In this document: piece by piece, positions 11,642 to 25,090 of the stretch | Position numbering within the stretch: the first letter of the stretch is position 1 | Layout: every line of letters begins with the position of its first letter | NCBI GenBank assembly: GCA_029532625.1 | Contig: JARFXM010000009.1 | Location: forward strand, 930,001-994,000 | DNA: 64,000 nucleotides | Source of the DNA: Lomentospora prolificans | Lineage: Eukaryota; Ascomycota; Sordariomycetes; Microascales; Microascaceae | Direction: 5' to 3' | Notes under the pieces: model-generated | Database searches by the model: none | Told to the model about the DNA's origin: nothing | Seen by the model: the letters and a program-made list of their open reading frames with translations, nothing else | Position numbers and translations under genes: made by a program

Positions 11642-14229
11642 GCAGGCTCTCTTCTCTTTGCAGGTATGAGCGCTTAGAGAGAGCTGGTTGGATCGCCGTC
11701 CTGACCACAAGGCCTCACCGTTCAACCCCAGGTTGGGCTCGAGACAAAAGAAGGAAGCTATTTGGATCATGCAGCGGAGTTCTTCGGGTGCGCAGGGCCC
11801 ATTTCTTTCTCGTTGCTTTGCGTGTACCAGTTTTATTGCATTTCTCAACATGTCGAATCTTATGAGCCTGTGAAATGCACGTCGCGTGGTTTGCCTGTTC
11901 AGCATTGGTTTCTCTTCTGCCAACGCCTATCGCTCCATCGACAACCTCGGCTTCACTTGATTCAAAAATTGACCCTGCAATCTCGACACATCTTGACATC
12001 CCCAAACGCTTAGCTCTGTCTCTCTTCCCGACCGGACGGTCCTCGGCGTTTCATGGATCATGCAATGCGCATCCCGCAATCCGATTGATTTCCCTCACGG
12101 AGTACCGTGTTGGGCCTCGCTCGCGCGATACCAACGCCCGCAGATAACACATGACGTATAGCAGCTCTAGAAGAGCATTGACGAAACAATGCGAGCGGAG
12201 GGTTGGTTCTCGAGTGAGAACCCGATGCGTGATTGGGATGCGGAGGGGGCCCCCCCCTCAAAAAAATCCCTTTGGGACAGCACCGCCCCATCGCCAGGCA
12301 ACGGGGAAACACCAAGTTCATCCCAGCCCAACAGGCCGGGAATTCCCTGGCGGGGCTTTTTTTTTAAGGTTGGCATTGATTCAGGTTGGAAATGTGTGTT
12401 GGTTCGTGAGTGGGCTGTGCCTTGCCCCCTCTCTGGTAGGCGGGTGGGTACGTGTGTGTGTTGTGTTAGTTCCAAAGTGTAAATAAAAGACGGTGATGCC
12501 CACACTGCTGGCGAAGGGCATAGCTCCGGGAAGCGAAGCTGTCCCCTGCCAACATTTTGGAAATATAGGGATACATCGGATTGATGCCCAAGGAACATTA
12601 ATCTAGTGGGCATAAATCGTGCTGTTTTCCTCCATAAATATGGGGGGGCGCAGCCCTCCAACTGCTCCCTCCCTCTCCGAAAAACCCACTACTATAAGTA
12701 GCTGGCTGGCGATAAGATATTCACACCCGATGATAAATAGAAAATTGGACAAACAGCACTACCAAAATTCAAATATGAATCACATACTAATAAGTAGAAG
12801 CGATGCATGCAGATTTGATGTTTCAATTTGATGCTAATCGAACTGTAGTTTAATGTCAACCCTTATATTGTTGATAATGATGAAATGCTAAAGTGGTCGG
12901 ATGAATCAAAACTATTGCGATCCTTTGATGAACTTAGTAGAATTGTATAAGCCAAAGGTGGCCCGTGTTGGTCTTTTTTTTATCAGGTATTTCGATTTGA
13001 ATGGGAAAAGCTTCTCTTTCCCGATAACCGGCGCTTTGGGTTTTGGAAACGGAGGAGAAATTACCTGCCTCCACTGACATTCCAGACACGCGTGTTCGTT
13101 CAATGTGGCAGCATAGAGACCCAACAGACAGGCTGGCGGGATTGTACTGTTCTGTCTCACAACTGCCTTTTTTTTTTTTTTTTTGAAACAAAAGGGAAAG
13201 TCTAAGACTCCTGTTTCTGGTGCGAAGCTCACAGCGTCATGGTGAATGTTTTACTCTTCACTTCAGCGACACCACGCACTATTTCACGTCGTGTTCAATG
13301 GTGGTTGCAAACCCTCCCAGCCGGAGCCCGAGCTAGTGTCGAGTATTTCGCAAAGTGATGAACGCAAGATATGTGGAGTTAGGCGGCCGAAAAAGAAAGA
13401 GCTCACAGACAAATCCCTAAGCATCCAAGCCGGAGCTTCGAGATCGCCAGAACCCGCTGCTGCGCCAACCGCCCGCGCCCGTGGCGGCACGCCGAACCTG
13501 ACCCGAAAAAAAAAATTAGGAAGATCAAGCACAGCCAAGTTCAAAGGCAAAGCAAGCACAGCCCAAGGCCAGAACTCGCTTTCAAGCACGGGCCCAGACT
13601 CGAACAATCCGCCCGACCCAAGGTGGGATTTGCCGCGGCTTCCTCGCATGGTTTCTGCCGCCATCGCCTACCCGACTTTGAAACGCGATATCGCTAAGCA
13701 TCGCGACCGCGCCCATCACGCGATCTCTCCCCCCCCTTCCCTTTTTTTTTCTCACACTCTTGCTTCCTCTGGTTCGGATGATACGCGCGCGGGATGGCGC
13801 AAGGGAAATGGGGTAGCCTCTATGCATGTCAGACGAGTAGGGAAAAAGGTAAGGGGGGAAACAAAAAGTGAGCGACGTTCTGGAAGCAAAGTGTGATAAG
13901 AGGTCGGTCAACAGCTGAGATTTACCCGCTGCGCCCATCGCTCAGTCTATTGTATTTCCACGCACATCTTCCTGTGACGTACTATGGTCTCCGTCGTTAT
14001 GGTGGCAGGCCGCTCGTAGTTTGCCATCGAGCTTGTGCCGTCTAGCCCGCGCATGTGCCTAATCTACACGCCGGCGAAGACGTGCCGGCAAGCGCTTGAC
14101 GACTTTGGGCGAGGCCCTCTTTCGCGAACATCTCGAAATAGAACACGGACAGGCGAAGCTCTATGCGCCAAAAGGCCGACCCGTTTCGCTTTGCCGCTCT
14201 TCCCTGTGGCGGCTTGCCCTGCCTCGTTC

Positions 14230-14251
14230 TTTTTTTTTTTTTTTTTTTTTT
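14230..14251. repeat. T22 homopolymer
   Basis: An uninterrupted run of 22 T lies in the gene-poor region, about 210 bp before the CT microsatellite. Confidence 0.9.
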
Positions 14252-14455
14252 CTTCTCGCCTTACTTCCCCTTTTCCCTCCTTCTTTCCATGCTTGTATAC
14301 CTATATCAAACCGGCTAAACACATCCAAGTCGCAAGATGGTGTGTATGTATCTATATTGCTTGAGTTCGTCAGTCCCGGCAGGCTGGTGAAGAAGGCAGG
14401 AACAACACGAAGAACCCGTATATCATCGCGGTCTTATATCCCCTTGACTACCAAC

Positions 14456-14456
14456 C

Positions 14457-14503
<47 letters not shown>

Positions 14504-14569
14504 TCTCTCTCTTCTCTCTCTTCTCTCTCTTCTCTCTCTTCTCTCTCTTCTCTCTTTTTCTCTCTCTTC
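14456..14569. repeat. CT microsatellite with a 9 bp higher-order unit
   Basis: A pure (TC)n tract of about 16 units is followed by about seven copies of the 9-mer TTCTCTCTC, then a degenerate tail. The repeat creates long artificial open frames on both strands (Ser/Leu-rich on +, Arg/Glu-rich on -) that are not genes. Confidence 0.92.
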
Positions 14570-17500
14570 CTGCTATACAGGAATCTTCCTGGCCAATCAC
14601 GTTCTTTCTTCTCCCTTTTCCATCCTGATACCATCTCTGTTCCAAATTTGCATCTACTTTTACTAAAACCTGGCCAGGCCCGCATCTGTTTCCATGTGAG
14701 TGTTATGATGTGCTTAGTAGTCTTTTTTGTAGCCGCCCAATCGGCCATTTTCTGTTAGGCAAGCCTCGTTTCCATCCATCCACCCTCCCCTTTCCGCTCT
14801 CAATCTCTCCTCTACTCTCGGAATAAACTGGATAAACAAGAAATTCCACCGTAGAAAAGCCATGGAAGATAACCCGCGCGGCCTCCACCACTATCGTGCC
14901 TCTGTCAGAAAGGAGGGAACGCAGCAAAGGGCCCCTCCCACTTAGAAACACGACACTTGGCATGTCTCTCCCGGCCACCCGGCTCTCACCCCATTATCGA
15001 TAGATTAAACCCACGTTCCCGACAAAGAGAAAAGAGAGCGAGCATGACATTGAAAATCCACCCTCTTCGACCCTCTGTTCTTGTACCTGGCCCGCCCGGC
15101 TTTCCGTCTCGAACGCGGGACAATTCAATTTGTCTTAGCGGGACCTCCTTCTCCCCCTTAGCTCTCGTCTCGGCAAGTGATATTGATTAATGTATACATA
15201 CGTAGGGGATATGAGGAACTTGCCTCACCCTCTCTCTGTGTATGTGTGTGTCTCTGTTTCGCATTGGCTCGGTCGTAACGTTGCTTAGGATCTCTCTTCT
15301 TTGCCACTGGATCAGGTCTCTCATTTCCTTTTTCCCTTCTTCCTTTATTCTTTTTCTACCGCCGCCGGCACTCAATCTTCGCTGTTCCTCTGTTTTATCG
15401 TGGGGGACTAAAAGACAGTCCCGGCCGGGATGAGCGAGCAGCAGCTGGCCGTGTTCCATGCAGTTTTCCGCGCAGTAGTGCGTACGTATATTGAGGTTTC
15501 CATATGCTGCGTTTCATCTGTTTATTTCATCTCGTCCTTCTTTTCTTTCTTTTCGCCTTCCCCCCCCCCCCCACCTAAGTGTATTTCGCCTTCGGGGCAA
15601 TGACCCCCGGGATGGGTGGGCGAGATGGGGAAATGTAGATTAAACGCCATATACGTCTTATGTGCGTGGAGGAGTGAGCAGATAGATTTCAATGTATACT
15701 TCGCATGTATATTATACAAGCAACGAGCTTTTGCCTCCCGAAGAGGGAATTGCGCATGCCGGGGGGGTGTCACAGTTGCCCTGGATATCCACTACGCTAT
15801 TCCTCCTCTACGATATACACCGCTTAGAGATAGTTTTGTACGCGTTCCTGCCACCCGCCCTTTTGGTAGCTTGACCCCCTACGCATCCGGACACACGGAG
15901 CTCGGAGGGGGATGAATAGAGAGTAGAGACGGACAAGTGACGTGCCTTTTCGGTCTTTAACATGGCCCTGGTGGCCTTCCTCCTCTGGCTAGGCCTTGAG
16001 GCGAAATCGTATCTGTAGCCTGGAAGTCTACTGTTCCTGCGAGCGAACCCTCTATAAAACGCAATATTTTGAAGCTCTAGAGAAGCCGCTTACACGGTAA
16101 GCTTTCCATATTGACATTCCGCTAGTCAAGGCGTCAACGCCTGTAGCTTGAAAGGAAACGGCGATCGATATCTTCCCTTCGCCGCGAAAATACCTTTCCA
16201 TAACTACGACAGAGGCCCATGTCTTCTCCTCCCGGCCAGATCGCATCCTCCACGCAGCCCTCGCATGTCCTCCCCTCCGTCACTCTTCATCTCGAGACTT
16301 GCACCGCTCGCCCTTCCTATCTGAAAGTCCGTCCAGCCATGGACATGGTGTAAGTACGGTCAAGGTAGCACAGCAGTCGATTCGCCTTCCCCTTCTCCCA
16401 CCGGCACCGTACCGAGTTACCTGCATCCAGCCTCCAAACTATTCGTCCACGATGCCCGAGGAAAAGGAACAAAAACTTCTACCTCGGACACATCTGACGT
16501 AACAAGGTTTGCGCGCCCTTCTTCTTGAGGGGGAGGGGGCGCTTTTTAGGAGGGCTCTATGAGGAATGGAATGCGGTTGATCGATCGCGGCGTAACCATG
16601 CATCTACGAATCTCGTGTGCGGATCTCCAGATTGGAACATTGCTTCTGCTTGTTCGGACACCGGGAGACAAATGTCCACATTGTCTCGCAGGCCAGCTTC
16701 TACACATGTCCATTCTAGGTAGCGGGCCACTTCAACGTTTGTAATTTTCTGCTAGCTAGGATGTAGTGATTGGGAGACACATTTCCTTTCTCACGTCAGA
16801 GTTGTCAGCCGCAGCCATGACGACATGCATAGTTTGATTGATCGTTTCGCCTGTTCTTCTCTACTCTTTTCTGTCTCGTCTGTTTCTTTTCCTTTTTCTT
16901 CACATCGTCTTACGTATACACCCTGTCGAAATTTCCAGCGGGCGGCTAGCTACCTTTTGTCACAAGCCACGCATCACTTTTCCTCCTGGGCCCAGGCGAA
17001 GGAAACGAAGCGAGATACTTTCCTGGTAGAAGAGCCACGATGCTTCGTGGCACCGGTTTGAGGACGGCCTGTGTCCATGGTATTGCCTGCCTTCACGTAG
17101 CTTGTTAGACATTACGCGCAAGTCTCTTCCCTGTATCTTGCTTGGGAGACGTCCACCGCATAGATGACTACGTAAAGACGTAGATTGACAACAAAATGGC
17201 GACTGAGTTCGATACGACAGGGAGATGTATTCGCTTGTCTACATGTGTATATAGAGACCAAGCATGTCGATCCTACCGTGGCTCTCTCTTCAAAGCCATC
17301 TAGAGCCGCTGGGGCGCGGAAATGAAGATAACGCCCGCCAGGGCCGCAAACTCTTAACTTACCAAGACGCTAAACCTAGCCGCCCGTCGGAGAATACACA
17401 CATGATACTTTCTTAGATCGCTAGTGGCAAATTCCCGGCATACCGGCGCTGGCATGAGGCTCTAGCCCACACAACGGCATAGAGTTTGGACTAAGGAACC

Positions 17501-18489
17501 GCCCGCTACTCGCGCTCTTGCTGCCTTGGATCCCGGGATTCGACCAGGGTTAACTCTAAGCCTGCCTGAATTCCGGAACTTGACCATTTACTTAGCACGC
17601 TCTGGAAAACTCTTTGGTGACGCCATGGGGCTTGGGAGGAGACCCACTTCTTTGCGAGATGCCTGGAATGGGTTTCCTCGGGGGCTTTTGACATGTTATA
17701 ATCTCGATGTCTAGAGCGTAGGGCACTAGAGGAAGTGGCGCCCGGGGATTTTTTGAAACCCTACTTCCGCCTATCTATAAAGCCGCAGAGATAAGAGCCG
17801 CCAGGGAGTAGGTGGCTTCTCGCGCGCTGCTCGTACCGACAACACTCCGCTAGAACACGGTTAGATAGGAAGTTAATCCTTTCTACGGACGATTGTCGAG
17901 CGGCCATGTCTCACAGACCAGTGAGGCTGTGAACGGCGAGAATAACCGCTGCCAAGAGCCGCTGATTGGCATTCAAGCCCGTACCCCCGAAAGGGCCCCC
18001 CGCCTCCTTTCGTCCCTGAAATCACCAGTCGCACCCGTCCCCTCGCCTCCGATACTAATCACGCTTGCTCCAACCCGCTCTCGCTTTCATAGTCCTAGGC
18101 AACACATGAGCACGAGGTTGGCAAGAGTAGGACGGGTCCAATATCAGCTCTGGCACTCTCGCCCGAGAAGGCCGAAGGCCGAAGGATACAACGGGCACAT
18201 CGCGGCATCGCAGCCCACCCAGATAAAGACGCATGTGGTACCAACGTATTCATATCTGTACCGTCTGACAGCGTACACTAAGCACTGCTGCATGATTCCT
18301 GTTTATACATGCTTTGAAACCCTCACCGAAATCCAGTATACACCTTATTGTACACTCCTGACACGTTCAACCAGCCAAAGACTGGCTGGAAAATAAAATA
18401 GAAAAAAAGGGGGGGGTTGAAATCTACATCTTTCTTTATAGCCATACCCCACTCTCAGGTCCTTCCTCCACTCCATCTTTGTCCTCTTG

Positions 18490-21400
18490 TCAATACGGTC
18501 TCTTCATCTGCCACAATGCACCCTTGGCCCTCTCTCGGACGTCTAACTCGGGATCTTCGTCGTGAAGCGAGTTAAGTTTCGTTAAAAAGCCTAGATTTTT
18601 GAGTTCCTGCGCCCTTTGACTGCAGCCCATCGCGTCGTCGGCGTCGTCCTGCCACGTTAGGTTCGTTACAAGCTGGCACAGTGCCGCGCGCACTTCCTTC
18701 TCTTTGTGGTTAAAATGGGTGCTGAGTAGCTTGAGCATATTGGTCTGTGAAATGACTAGCTGCCTGTGCCGTGGAACGCTGGCCGCGATATGTACGAGCA
18801 CGTAGATGACGATCTCGATGAGCTTGGCTTGGGGGTAGATCACTCTGGATTCGCGACCGGAGCTGCGTCGCGAGAAGGGTCGAATAATTTTGGGCCGCAG
18901 CTTCGATTCGAGAATGCTAAAGAGCCTATCCTGGCCTAGTTCGAGGAAGAGAAAGTCTACCATCTCCGTTGTCTCCGAAGGGCCGCTGTGGCCGAGAATC
19001 TCATTTCGAGTACCGGTGATCAGATTTCGGATCAGATCTAGTCCCTGTTCCTGGATGGCAAGATCGTCGTTCCGTGCCTTTCGTACTGGGTTAAGCTCGG
19101 ATTCGCGATAGCGGGTCAGTTTATCCTCCATATTCCTCGTCCGTCCCCGGCTAGTCTCTTGTTGGCCCCCGGTAGCTGAGTCAAAGACAAAGCCCTTCGG
19201 ATCGTCCGACTGCTGCATATCAACGTCGTCGTCAGGATCCCCAACGTCGGCGACAAAAGATGGGCTGTCTATGGCTGTGCGGGAGGATGCGAGCGCGTTG
19301 TCTTCGGTGTCGTCACAGATGAGCCGAACAAGGAGACCGGGTGAGAGCTCTTCGACGACCGCCTTCTTCAACGTCGGCCCTACCTCATAAACAAGGTGTT
19401 TAAGGGCCCAGAGCGCGTTAAGACGGAGAGAAGGGTTCGACGAGCGTGTGTGCATACAAAGTACCGTCATCACCCCCTCTTCTATAAGTGGCTATAGTAA
19501 ACGAGATGTTAGTGGCTGGAGGATCTGAGTGCAGGGAACAAATAATCGTTATATCCTGAATGTTTTGGAAAAGTGGACTCACCTCTCGCATGGGACTGAC
19601 ATCCGTCACTAGGTTGGCCATGACCGCCGTTGCTGCGATCTGGACATCCACGACAGGATGATGTAGATACTTGAGTATGGGCACGAAGACGTCGTAGTCT
19701 ACTAGAGCTGTCCGGAGAATGCTGACGGATCTCGAGAGCATCCTGACAACGTGGCAAGCGGCGATGAGTACGTTGGAGGAATTCAGTCCGTATTCGGGCT
19801 TCGCCGTGGTATGCGCATCCTCGGTCTGTGCGCTTTGGCGACGGGGACGTTCCTTTGCTGGAAGAGGTCTTCCGGGGTGCATTGATAGGGATTCAACGAT
19901 GTAGGGAATCACGTCGAGTTCCATCAGGGACTTCCTGTAATCCTCCTTGGCCAACGCATCGGCGATCGCCTTCAGAGCGCTCTCGCGTAGCCGGATGCGG
20001 TGCATGAGGAGAGGCAATTCGCCTGCTCGACCAAGTTTACGGGCGGGTGAGCATTCGTCCATATCCATGCTCGCCCCGGGGTTCGGGGACCACATCCGGG
20101 GCTGGGCCGAGACAGCGGGCTTATATGCTTCCTGCAGCAGTTTTGACAAGATTTCAATGGCGTTGCAATCAAACGCGGCTTGTTGAAGCACCTCGTGATC
20201 AACAATGAGTCTGGCTAGTAGAACGGGGGCAAGCTCGAGGATTTCCCATGTCTCCTTGGTGGCTGTGTCTACAGTAAACCTTGCGTCGGTAGTATATGGT
20301 TTCTCTAGATGGTCCCGCATGAGCTGTAGCAAGGTAGGTATAATGATAGTTGCAATCATGGTTTCTCGCGCCGGTTTGGTGACGAAGTCCGCCTTCACCA
20401 ACGGCGTTAACACGGCAATAGCCATTAGGCGAACCAGGTCCTCATCTGAGCGGCTGAGGTAGATAAGGTAGGGGATAAGAGGACTCTCTGGCACGTCACC
20501 GTCGCAAGTTTGAGAATCGGCCGCCTGGCCATAGGATTCAGAGCGGATGTGCTCATGGACTGACGTTACCGACACCGACTTACGCTCTTTGGACTCAACG
20601 GACTTACGTCGGGCCCGACGGGATCCCCGTTGAGGCACCGGGGGTAGCAGGTAATCCATCGCCCCGAGTGAGTCGCCGTTGGCAACAGTAGAGAGCCCAG
20701 TAGTCTGCCACGCTGCCCTAACAGCCGGCGCTGGAATAAATTCCGTAACCGGAAAGACTGCAAGGATTGCCGGCGATGTAAGGAGCATAAACGCCCGGTA
20801 TCTCGAATCACCGACCACAGTTGCGATAGCATGAAGAATCGGTCCAATTCTTGCGTGCCTAGGTGCGGGCGCCGGGATGTGCTCAGACATCTCGGCCTGC
20901 TCGCTCTTGTCGGCCCATTCTGCTCCGGGTACTACGAGACCTTCAGACACGACGAAACTAGCGAGCCGAGTGGCAAGGGCGTCCAGAACACCATTGGCTT
21001 TGGATAGGGCAAGTCGGTGGTTGGCATCCTGACAGAGCCGGCTAATTAGGTTCGCTGCTAATACGATTTGTGATTGAGCAATGTCATCGTGGGAAGTCGA
21101 TAAGAGAATAATTTGAAGAGAATGGATGTGTGTGGGTATGAAGAGGCTGTCAGCTAGGGTTTGAAGATCGCATGGCGAGCCAGCAGGGGCAACGGCGGCG
21201 GCATCGGCGATTACGCTGAGGGCCCGGAGAGAGGCATAGACGATATGAGGCGAGTTTGTGAGAGGTGACAGGGTCGCAAGGATAGCGGAGATGGATCCTG
21301 TTGCGTGTAGAGGTGGAAGAAACGAAGGACCACCTAGGTCACGATTACCCAAGTCAGCAGACCGAAGTTGGTCGAGAGGGTGTAAAGGTGGCCAAAAGGC

Positions 21401-21732
21401 AAGCGATTCACGGCGGACATAGTAGAAGACTTACCACTTGCGATGGTCGATAAGGCCTGGACTGCCTGAAGCCTGACTGTTTCCTCCTCGGTGGGCGCTC
21501 TCGTAGGGGTTGTGCTAGACCTCCTATCCTTCCCATTAAGCTTGGAGGGCGCGTTTGAAGCTGACAGAATCCTAACAACTGGCTCCAGAACACCAGCTGA
21601 AACCCAACTCTCCTTCTTCTGTGTATGTCCAACGATTTCGTTCTTGAGTGATCGTAGGGCAGCTGCTTGTTCGGGATAGCTGGATGCCGAACGCAGCTGC
21701 GCTAAAAGCACCGACGTCTCGTGATCACCCAT
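18490..21732 (-). CDS. armadillo-repeat protein, GID5/Vid28-like
   Basis: Three exons are read: 21435-21732, 19583-21333 and 18490-19491. The junctions are G|GTAAGT, GAG|GTGAGT, CTAG and TATAG, the reading frame is kept throughout, and the product has 1016 residues. The protein is built of repeated helical pairs typical of armadillo/HEAT folds, for example LNALWALKHLVYEVGP and VDVQIAATAVMANLVTD. There are charged linkers near the SRRARRKSVESKERKS segment and before the C-terminal third. It ends GALWQMKRPY. Size, repeat layout and C-terminus fit fungal Vid28/Gid5, the scaffold of the GID/CTLH E3 ubiquitin ligase that holds the substrate receptor for degradation of gluconeogenic enzymes. I know this family only by general pattern, so another large armadillo protein remains possible. 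It diverges from the Pho80-like cyclin across 1.4 kb. The 3' end faces the gene-poor region. Confidence 0.72.
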
Positions 21733-23150
21733 CGGCGATGCTAATATGTCGTGAACGGGATTGGCTTTGGCGAGAATATGGGGGTACGGGGTGCGTAGGA
21801 TGTGTTTGTATGTGATATAGCTGGCCGCGATGATGGATGGAGGTTACTCCAGTGCGTGATAGCTACGTTGTCTCTCCAGTTGGCGATCCGGGGGCTGTCC
21901 GCTAACCCGATGACGTGATAGACTCGTCGCGGCCTTTATATTCGAGGGATGTCTCGAGTGATACAGGTTAACTGCGACTTTAATCTATCTTATGGGAGGG
22001 ACAAAACGAGCAGGCAGGTGTTGAGATTCAAAGTCTTATTCGGACCTGATGCTCAAACGGATTGTGGCTGGGATATGCTGAGAATCGCGATGCAAGGGCA
22101 GCACACCCAGCTTCGGTCGGGCAAAGAAGTAAAAACCAACCGGGCGGACCGACGATTGGGAAACAGAATACCGAGAAAAAAAGGAAAAAAAAAAAAAACA
22201 GGTTGCTGCTTAATATTGAGAGAGGATTATGGTCCTACGGGTTTATCGAGGCTTCCGATTAGGAGAATAACAGATGTAGAGAACAACCTTTTCCCAACCC
22301 AGAAATGCCGTTATCGCAGGCTGGAGATGGCAAGCCTAACTAGCCAATGCAAGGCTGTCATCAGTGGCTGGAAAAAAGGTCATCCAATTAATTCACGGAT
22401 GGCCTAGAATCGTCACACTGTGGAAAAAAAAGCTTGATCACACATAGAATTTCCCAGGCAAGGTACTTTGGGTACAAGCTACAAGTAAAAAGTAATAATG
22501 GATGGAAGTGGCGGCTGGAGCACCTGCCATGTCTATTGCGCATGGAGCAATGGGTGTACTTGTGCATATTTGATGGTTCCTGTTGCTTAGCCCTGAGGGG
22601 GAGGTATAGCCAGCCAGCGGGTAGGGACCACACCATCAAGACTTCCTATTGACCGGTTTGGTTTAAACCTTCCCTCCTTGATCCGCTGACTAAAATGCCC
22701 CGCCATGCTCTCTGCTCCCCCGCTGTGGTTGGCTGCCCAAGATTAGCGGATCAGAGCCTGCCCGAGTCCATCAGTACGTACCCTCCTGCATGCAATCTTC
22801 GAGGATCCGTTCTTTTTTTCTTCGATCCACCTGCTCGGTGAGCGTTCTGGTAAAGGGCCTTGTCAAAGTATCCCTTGCGTTCCCAATCTCCAGGACCTAC
22901 CCTGTCCGAAAAAATCCCAAGGCGACTCTTTACCGACATAGTACTACCATCCTGTGGAGATTTCTTGGCCTCCTCGTGGCCTTCATATGTCGTAGTAGCG
23001 CCCTCCGCAGATTGATATGAGCTTCCAATTCGACACCCGATATTTCTCTCTTCCCAAGTTTGGTCCTTTCCCCCCCACCTTGGAGGAGTCGTCTCTCACG
23101 GCCGCCCGCCCCTCGACATTCCTGACGCCGGATGATGACTTGCCAACACC
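21733..23150. other. divergent promoter region between the armadillo gene and the Pho80-like cyclin
   Basis: This 1.4 kb lies between two genes reading away from each other and should contain both promoters. There is an A-rich run near 22185-22199 and a pyrimidine-rich stretch (about 23040-23100) before the cyclin ATG. The open frames inside reach about 150 codons without a recognisable domain. Confidence 0.5.
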
Positions 23151-24397
23151 ATGTTGACGACCTCACCTGTGATTACTAGTCCCAACTCCTCTAAGAATGT
23201 TTCTCCTCGGCCCTTTCAATACGTCCCCGCTAGAACGTCGCAAGGGTCGCCGAGTCTCCCATCTTCATCACGCAGCAGCCGTCAGAACACCATTCTATCG
23301 CAGTCGCCGGAGCCGATAACCGCCTCTCCGACAGTCAGGACCAGCTCGGGCCTGATGTCATCTCCATCTGACGTCCTCCAAGTGCCCGCAGCCCCCGTGG
23401 CTGCGGGCGGCAACTCCGCCTCAGGGGCCGCGCCATCAACTGGAATTATCTCGACCCAACCCGTCGATTCGAACGACGCTCAAGTTGTGGCAGTCCATAG
23501 GCCGCCTAATGACCAGAAGCCACAGCCAGACGCGCAGACTTCGTCCAAGAAGCCGCAGTCCACCAAGAGGCGACCCAATTCTCCCGAGCACGCACTGAAT
23601 GCCACGCCAGACGATCAGACACCCGCCGATCGGACTACGGGCTCTCAGGATCAAACACGCCCTGCCCAGAGGCATAGAGCGCTACCAGCTGACCCGAAAA
23701 TACTTCCGTTAGCTTACGAGCATTGCGCAGTGACCGACATGGTTGTCTTGATAGCACATATGCTGTCGGAGCTGATCGAAACCAACGATGCCCTTGCATT
23801 ACGCTCCGGCAGCCTTACTCGCTTCCATTCGAGGTAGGTTACCCCGATTCTGTGGATGAATATCTTGAAACCCTGTCATACTAATTACTCGGCCGTAGGA
23901 CTGCACCTGGAATTTCCGTCCTGGATTACCTCAACCGATTAGCGCATCACGCGACTCTATCACCCCCATTGCTACTGTCAATGGTATATTATATCGACCG
24001 CCTCTGCGCGCTATATCCAGAGTTTACCATCAACACTTTAACTGTCCATCGTTTTCTCATTACTGCGGCGACTGTTGCCGCCAAGGGATTGTCAGACTCA
24101 TTCTGGAACAATGCGACATACGCCAAAGTCGGCGGAGTCCGCGTCGCGGAATTGAAGTTGCTAGAGCTCGAGTTCCTCTACAGAGTAGACTGGAAGATTG
24201 TTCCTAATCCGGATGTACTTGTTGCATACTACAAAGGCCTAGTGGAAAGGTGCCCCGGCTATACGCTTGAGCCCTCAGCCCTCAATTCCCCCATAGAAAA
24301 AGATGAACTGGAGGAACCCCAAGGTCCGAACTCCAATGCTGAGAACGCTGCGGCGTCCACGAAAGCCGCCAAAACCCTGAAGAATGGGGATGGTTGA
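23151..24397 (+). CDS. Pho80/PREG-like cyclin
   Basis: Two exons are read (23151-23833 and 23899-24397). The intron starts GTAGGT and ends CCGTAG, and the splice gives FHSRTAPGISVLDYL in frame. The protein has 393 residues. The first 180 or so are Ser/Pro/Gln-rich and look disordered. The cyclin box follows: LAYEHCAVTDMVVLIAHML, PLLLSMVYYIDRLCALYP, LTVHRFLITAATVAAKGLSD, then FWNNATYAKVGGV and LKLLELEFLYRVDW. These are the signature blocks of the Pho80 cyclin family, which pairs with a Pho85-type kinase to sense phosphate and nutrients (PREG in Neurospora). The short acidic tail after the cyclin box ends at a TGA followed by AT-rich sequence. Assignment to the family is firm. Which paralogue (PREG or another Pcl-type cyclin) is not settled by the sequence. 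Confidence 0.85.
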
Positions 24398-25090
24398 GTG
24401 GATCTTAGCGAGCGAGCTTCGCCACCCCTTTTGTGGGGTTCCATCTCATCTCTTGCGTCTTTAACAGTCTCATCTTCGTCTGCTGTCTGCAGCTCGGAGG
24501 GACCGGCGGCTAATATTTGAAAAAAAAAAAAAGAGAAGAAAAAAAAGGGCAGGGTAAGAAGCAGACAACGACACTTGCCTTTTGTCATACTGCATTTCTT
24601 CTTCCTCATGTCCATCTTTATTCCCGCGATCATATGGTACTAGGGCGTTAAATATATATGGAGTTAGGGGAATGGGTTTGCATGGGATGGTATTTTTTTT
24701 TTGATTGGGGATTTTAGGCCATGACGAGAAGGCTACTGCTATAGAGGCATGGAACTGGCGAGCGACTTGAGGATATGAGGATACCCCGGCGCTTGTGGCA
24801 TGTTGGGTTGGCATCGTGGGGATGCTAGCGAGCCGGTTAGGGCACTTTACAGTGTTTAATACTTTTTCTAGTCCCATCTTCTTACGTATATGCTGAAATC
24901 CGACTTGCCTTATGCATTGTTCTATACAAGGCCGTCAGCTAGGATGCAACGTGCGGGCTCGCGTTGTGTTGTCCGTAGACAAAAGAAGTTCTCACCTCAC
25001 GTATTACAGCGACCTACCACACGAAAGAGACTGACAATCGAGCTGTCTGTACAAGTGTGCATTGCATGGCTAGAGTTTCGCTGTCTAAAT
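24398..25090. other. convergent intergenic region (cyclin / EMC10-like)
   Basis: About 690 bp between the 3' ends of two convergent genes. It contains A-rich and T-rich runs (24521-24548 and 24690-24702), likely within 3' UTRs and end-formation signals. No gene is seen. Confidence 0.5.

Larger units (their letters stand above)
4452..18489. other. 14 kb gene-poor region upstream of veA
   Basis: No gene could be supported between the veA 5' end and the 3' end of the armadillo gene. Open frames reach about 170-220 codons (11113-11631 on -, 13246-13896 on +) but show no domain, signal or matching splice structure. The 220-codon frame at 14096-14758 is an artefact of the CT microsatellite. The stretch holds homopolymers (C12 near 8467, T22 at 14230), the microsatellite at 14456-14569, tandem duplications at 9917 and 11612, and an A/T-rich patch at about 12680-12910. 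No tRNA with a matching A box, B box and acceptor stem was found on either strand, and no transposase or reverse transcriptase is visible. The part next to veA may be a long regulatory region. Confidence 0.5.

Noticed and set aside
12600..12910. Possible transposon remnant in the A/T-rich patch
   Set aside because: Composition changes, but I found no terminal repeats, target duplication or coding remnant, so I do not call an element.
14096..14758. 220-codon open frame on +, and Arg/Glu-rich frames on -
   Set aside because: They are produced by the CT microsatellite, which has no stop in these frames.
17490..17565. tRNA-like T arm (GGGATTCGACC) on +
   Set aside because: The stem has a mismatch, there is no A box at the right distance and no acceptor stem pairing.
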